DNA of 8,650 bases from Candidatus Woesearchaeota archaeon (GTDB taxonomy: Archaea > Nanobdellota > Nanobdellia > Woesearchaeales > GW2011-AR4): assembly GCA_013330825.1 (NCBI GenBank), contig DUHN01000022.1, positions 1 through 8,650 of the forward strand, in the 5' to 3' direction. The notes beneath the pieces were generated by a model. The model did no database searches. It was given only the letters and a program-made list of their open reading frames with translations, and had not been told where the DNA came from. Positions within the stretch are counted from its first letter, which is position 1, and each line of letters starts with the position of its first letter. Made by a program: the position numbers and the translations under genes. Of this stretch, positions 5,720-8,650 are shown in pieces.

Positions 5720-6280
5720 ATGGACGGCCCCATAGACGCGCTCCGGAAGAAGCACCATTACGGGCGCTACAATATCGTGAGGGGACTCATCTCCGGCAAG
5801 GGCAAGAAACTTCTGGACATCGGCTGCGGCGCCCCCGCCAGCTGCATGAGGGACGGCAGCTTCCTGCGCTCCCTCGGCTACGGGGAAGGCATCGACATCG
5901 TGCCCCGGAAGATAGAGTTCCCGTTCAAGATGGGAAGCATCACGGACATCCCTTATCCCGACAGGAGATTTGAGGTGGTCACTGCCATCGAGGTGATGGA
6001 GCACATCGACAATCCTCTGGACGCGTTCAGGGAGATCCACCGCGTGCTGAAGGACGAGGGGATGTATGTCATGAGCACGCCCAACAACAACAGATTCTTC
6101 CTGACGTTCTGGTGGTTCTGGGAGAAGAGCTTCGGCCAGGAATGGCACCACACCCACCTCACCACCTACACGAAAAGGCAATGGCTTGAGATGATCCACA
6201 AGACCGGGCTGTTCCGCATCAGGAAGGTCGTGAACTACTGGGGCGGCATCAACACCATCTACCAACTCGAGAAGATCTGA
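5720..6280 (+). CDS. Short class I SAM-dependent methyltransferase (Methyltransf_11 type)
   Basis: 186 aa, near the minimum for a class I methyltransferase. SAM motif I is KLLDIGCGAP (30-39); Asp59 in GEGIDIV is the likely ribose-binding acid; SITDIPYPDRRF (73-84) and TAIEVMEHIDNP (88-99) are the usual motif II and post-motif regions; IHRVLKDEGMYVMSTP (106-121) is motif III. A strongly aromatic stretch (Phe126-Phe138, with Trp131, Trp132 and Trp134) and HTHLTTYT (144-151) follow; in this class the region after the 'STP' loop caps the active site, so a lid or membrane contact is possible. It lacks the zinc-ribbon of the methyltransferase on the other strand. The ATG at 5720 is set by the TATA box; extension to 5657 would add a peptide encoded across that box. 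It probably acts on a glycan or lipid precursor, judged only from its neighbours. It is divergent from the methyltransferase operon, and the next gene has its own promoter. Confidence 0.85.
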   Translation: MDGPIDALRKKHHYGRYNIVRGLISGKGKKLLDIGCGAPASCMRDGSFLRSLGYGEGIDIVPRKIEFPFKMGSITDIPYPDRRFEVVTAIEVMEHIDNPLDAFREIHRVLKDEGMYVMSTPNNNRFFLTFWWFWEKSFGQEWHHTHLTTYTKRQWLEMIHKTGLFRIRKVVNYWGGINTIYQLEKI

Positions 6281-6290
6281 TTTGAGGAAG

Positions 6291-6303
6291 AAAAATAGAT
6301 AAA
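6291..6303 (+). promoter_or_regulatory. TATA-like element of the YfhO-family gene (leaderless)
   Basis: AAAAATAGATAAA, preceded by the purine-rich TTTGAGGAAG (BRE-like), is centred about 27-28 nt upstream of the ATG at 6325. It is a less canonical TATA box than the others in the window, but its spacing matches theirs. Confidence 0.5.
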
Positions 6304-6324
6304 CAGAAGAGGCAGCCTTTCTCC

Positions 6325-8650
6325 ATGGCCTCGGCGCTTTCCGGCATCTGGAGCAGGCACAGGCAGCTCCTCACGCATTCCTTCTTCATCATTGCATTGT
6401 TCATCCTGTGCCTCTTCTTCTTTCCCGAGTACGCTTTCGGCGCGGATCGGATGCCGATGAGGGGGGATGACGGCCTTCCGGTGGGAGGCTCTGACTTCGT
6501 CTATCACGCGTCAAATGCCTATCTCCTCAAGAAGGATCTGGGAGAAGGGCATCTTCCGCTCTGGAGCCCCTACACGCTCGGCGGCATGCCGCTGTTCGCG
6601 AAGCCGCAGATTCCGGTCTTCCAGCTCACGTGGCTGTTCCTCCTGGCCGCGCCGACGGCATGGCTGGGGCTGAAATGGAGCTTCCTGTTCCACCTGTTCC
6701 TGGCCGGAGTCGGCATGTACCTCTTCATGCTCTTCTTCCTCAGGAAAGAGCCATTCGCCTGCTTCGTCGCCGCTCTCCTGTACATGCTCAACGGCAACCT
6801 CCTCAATGAACTGGCCAGCGGACACTTCAATGTCATCAACGCGTACGCGTGGCTGCCGTTCATCCTGCTCTGCCTGCTCCTAGCGCTGCGCGCTCCCCAT
6901 TGGCTGCCGCTCTCCCTTGGCACAGGGTTCTTCATGGCCCTCGCCATCCTCGGCGGGAGCATCCAGGAGGGCATCTTCATCGTGCTGCTCGTCGCGTTCG
7001 TCCTTGCGCTGCATCTCATCGGGACGAATATCCTCCAACGGCTGCTCAAGGCCGTCCTGGTAGGGGGCATCAGCACGCTTGCCTTTGCCGGGCTTGCCTC
7101 CATCAAGCTCCTGCCCATGCTTGAGCTCCTGCGCGTGAGCTCGTTCAGGGCAGCGGGATTCACTTTCGAGGAATTGGTGGGCGAAGGCACGCTCAATCTT
7201 TCCACCGTCTTCCCCTCGTTCCTCCTGTTCTTCGGCATCATCGGCATCATCCTCCTGCCATTCGCTCTCTTCGACCTCAGGAAAAAGACGACACTGCTGG
7301 TCGGCGCGCTCCTGCTCTTTGCCCTCATCATCCTCACCAAGAACCCGCTCATCCATCTCCTGTGGAAATACGTGCCTTTCCTCTCCAAGATGCGCGGCGT
7401 CTACAAGGTGCTGTTCCTCTTCGTGTTCCCGGCTGCCGTCCTGCTCGGAATCGGCGCTTCCCGCCTCCTTGCCCTGGCCAGGGAAAAACTGCGGCACAGG
7501 CAGATGCTCCATCATGGCCTTGGGGCACTGATCTGCCTCGCGATCATCGCCAACCTTGCTGTCTTCGGCCCACAGCAGACGCGTTTCGAATCCCTTTCCC
7601 TCCAGCTCGAGAAGAACCAGATCCTTCAATCCATGAGCAAGGAAATGAACAGCAATAAGGGGCACAATGACCAGGAGCTGTTCAGGTTCAAGATGCACGA
7701 GACCAACGGCATCGACTGGGGGACGGACTTCTATTCCGTCCCTCTGGGACTGCAGGACATCTACGGCTATGACAATGTGTGGAACAGCCGCTACATGCCG
7801 CGCTTCCTCAGCGTCGCGAACCGGGACCCGGCGAAGCTCTTCGGCATGCTGAACATGAAATACCTCACGTCGATGAGCCCGCTGAACATCTCCGGCTTCT
7901 CCCCGGCGGGAAAATTCGGGGAATGCGGCGCCTATCCGGACGGCCTTGACATCTGCCAGCCGCGGAAGTCAGACGGCCCATACCTCTACCTGAACGAGCG
8001 CTTCCTGCCGCGCGCGTATGTGGCGGACCACGCCATCCTTGTGCTCGGCCCGGAGGAGAATGCCGCGCAGATATCCTATTTCCTCATGCTGCAGCCTGGG
8101 TACGATCCTTCCACCACCGCCCTTCTCGAGGCACCCTCCCTTGATGGCTATTCCTCTCTCCTAGGGGATATGGACATGATCATCCTCCTGGCATCGCCGA
8201 GCCAGCAGGACGCGGCTCTCCTCAGGGCGTATGCGGACAACGGCGGAAAACTCTTCCCCAACATCTTCACCGGGGAATCGCAGTTCTCCGAGGAGCAGCT
8301 TGCCGCTTCCCTCCCGCAGGACAACTCTTCCGGCGCGAGGGCGGTTCCCCTGCGCTACCTCTCTGATGACGAGGTTGCCGTCTCCCTCAACGCAGCCGGG
8401 ACATTCCTCGTGCTCAGCGAGCAGTTCTCCCAGTACCCGGGATGGGCGGCGATGAGCGGCAGAGAGCGATTGCCCCTGCTGACGGCCTCGACGGTGCTCA
8501 CGGCCGTGCCCATCAAGGGGAAAGCAGGGGATATCGTTTTTACCTATGCACCCTCTTCAGTGAGGACCGGCCTGCTCATCGGGATGCTCACCCTGCTGGC
8601 CATGAGCGCTGCGCTCATCGCATGGCATGTCCTCCGCAGGAAGAAGAATT
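6325..8650 (+). CDS. YfhO-family GT-C membrane glycosyltransferase, C-terminus cut by window edge
   Basis: 775 codons with no stop before the edge; probably nearly complete. Order: TM1 (about 18-35); outer loop with GGSDFVYH (54-61; Asp57 and His61, D-x3-H) and LPLWSPYTLGGMPLFA (77-92), a YfhO hallmark; helices through about 413, with ASIKLLPMLELLRVSSFR (about 259-275) and VPFLSKMRGVYKV (350-362) matching YfhO patterns; a large outer domain (about 415-745) with IYGYDNVWNSRYMPRFL (479-495), LFGMLNMKYLTS (505-516), RFLPRAYV (559-566) and QYPGW (703-707); a last TM (about 747-768) and a basic end (RRKK). Bacillus YfhO is implicated in lipoteichoic acid glycosylation; archaeal members are uncharacterised, but the fold predicts transfer from a lipid-linked sugar on the outer face. 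Residues about 601-655 resemble a Rossmann/GATase-like segment, and Cys534 and Cys544 could form a disulfide. The ATG at 6325 fits the TATA-like box and begins shortly before TM1. Confidence 0.87.
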   Translation, partial: MASALSGIWSRHRQLLTHSFFIIALFILCLFFFPEYAFGADRMPMRGDDGLPVGGSDFVYHASNAYLLKKDLGEGHLPLWSPYTLGGMPLFAKPQIPVFQLTWLFLLAAPTAWLGLKWSFLFHLFLAGVGMYLFMLFFLRKEPFACFVAALLYMLNGNLLNELASGHFNVINAYAWLPFILLCLLLALRAPHWLPLSLGTGFFMALAILGGSIQEGIFIVLLVAFVLALHLIGTNILQRLLKAVLVGGISTLAFAGLASIKLLPMLELLRVSSFRAAGFTFEELVGEGTLNLSTVFPSFLLFFGIIGIILLPFALFDLRKKTTLLVGALLLFALIILTKNPLIHLLWKYVPFLSKMRGVYKVLFLFVFPAAVLLGIGASRLLALAREKLRHRQMLHHGLGALICLAIIANLAVFGPQQTRFESLSLQLEKNQILQSMSKEMNSNKGHNDQELFRFKMHETNGIDWGTDFYSVPLGLQDIYGYDNVWNSRYMPRFLSVANRDPAKLFGMLNMKYLTSMSPLNISGFSPAGKFGECGAYPDGLDICQPRKSDGPYLYLNERFLPRAYVADHAILVLGPEENAAQISYFLMLQPGYDPSTTALLEAPSLDGYSSLLGDMDMIILLASPSQQDAALLRAYADNGGKLFPNIFTGESQFSEEQLAASLPQDNSSGARAVPLRYLSDDEVAVSLNAAGTFLVLSEQFSQYPGWAAMSGRERLPLLTASTVLTAVPIKGKAGDIVFTYAPSSVRTGLLIGMLTLLAMSAALIAWHVLRRKKN

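Noticed and set aside
5473..5733. An 87-residue N-terminal extension of the zinc-ribbon methyltransferase starting at 5733.
   Set aside because: It would span the palindrome and the TATA box centred 26 nt before the ATG at 5472, overlap the start of the divergent methyltransferase, and precede the zinc-ribbon with sequence unlike any expected domain.
6570..7698. Two long antisense open frames of 272 codons each opposite the YfhO-family gene.
   Set aside because: They are rich in Arg/Glu/Pro/His with no recognisable motif, overlap each other, and lie opposite a frame with clear family motifs throughout; GC-rich coding sequence often leaves such shadows.

Overview
The window looks like a piece of an archaeal surface-glycan (glycoprotein or glycolipid) gene cluster. 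The archaeal assignment is an inference from three signs. Most transcription units start with an AT-rich TATA-like box centred about 24-27 nt before the start codon and no usable Shine-Dalgarno site, which is the archaeal leaderless layout. Arginine is very often AGG in otherwise GC-rich coding sequence. Two small membrane proteins resemble the archaeal DUF1616 type. The phylum cannot be named from this sequence.

Layout. Minus strand 1-474: N-terminal half of a GT9 (heptosyltransferase-like) glycosyltransferase that runs off the left edge. 475-558: a divergent promoter with two back-to-back TATA boxes. Plus strand 559-2214: a 551-aa multi-spanning GT-C-type membrane protein, followed with overlap by a 117-aa four-helix membrane protein (2189-2542). 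Facing it on the minus strand is a three-gene operon read from right to left: a zinc-ribbon class I methyltransferase (5472-4558), a second GT-C-type protein (4541-2898) and a second small four-helix protein (2917-2537, TTG start with a strong Shine-Dalgarno site). The two operons meet tail to tail with a 6-nt overlap. 5473-5719 is a divergent promoter region that encloses a 104-bp imperfect palindrome (5541-5644). Plus strand 5720-6280 is a short second methyltransferase, and 6325-8650 is a YfhO-family GT-C protein that is complete except for its extreme C-terminus.

How the genes may work together (inference). GT9 enzymes add sugars from nucleotide donors on the cytoplasmic side. GT-C proteins of the PMT/YfhO type use lipid-linked sugars on the outer face of the membrane. 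Methyltransferases of these two kinds are common in polysaccharide clusters, where they modify sugars. The window therefore encodes parts of both faces of a glycan assembly line. The most notable point is that the two central GT-C proteins are paralogues, and each is encoded directly upstream of, and overlapping, a small four-helix protein carrying the same P...ER...Y-x2-G pattern. This suggests a repeated two-component GT-C plus small-subunit module. No RNA gene, CRISPR array, transposase or integrase was seen.
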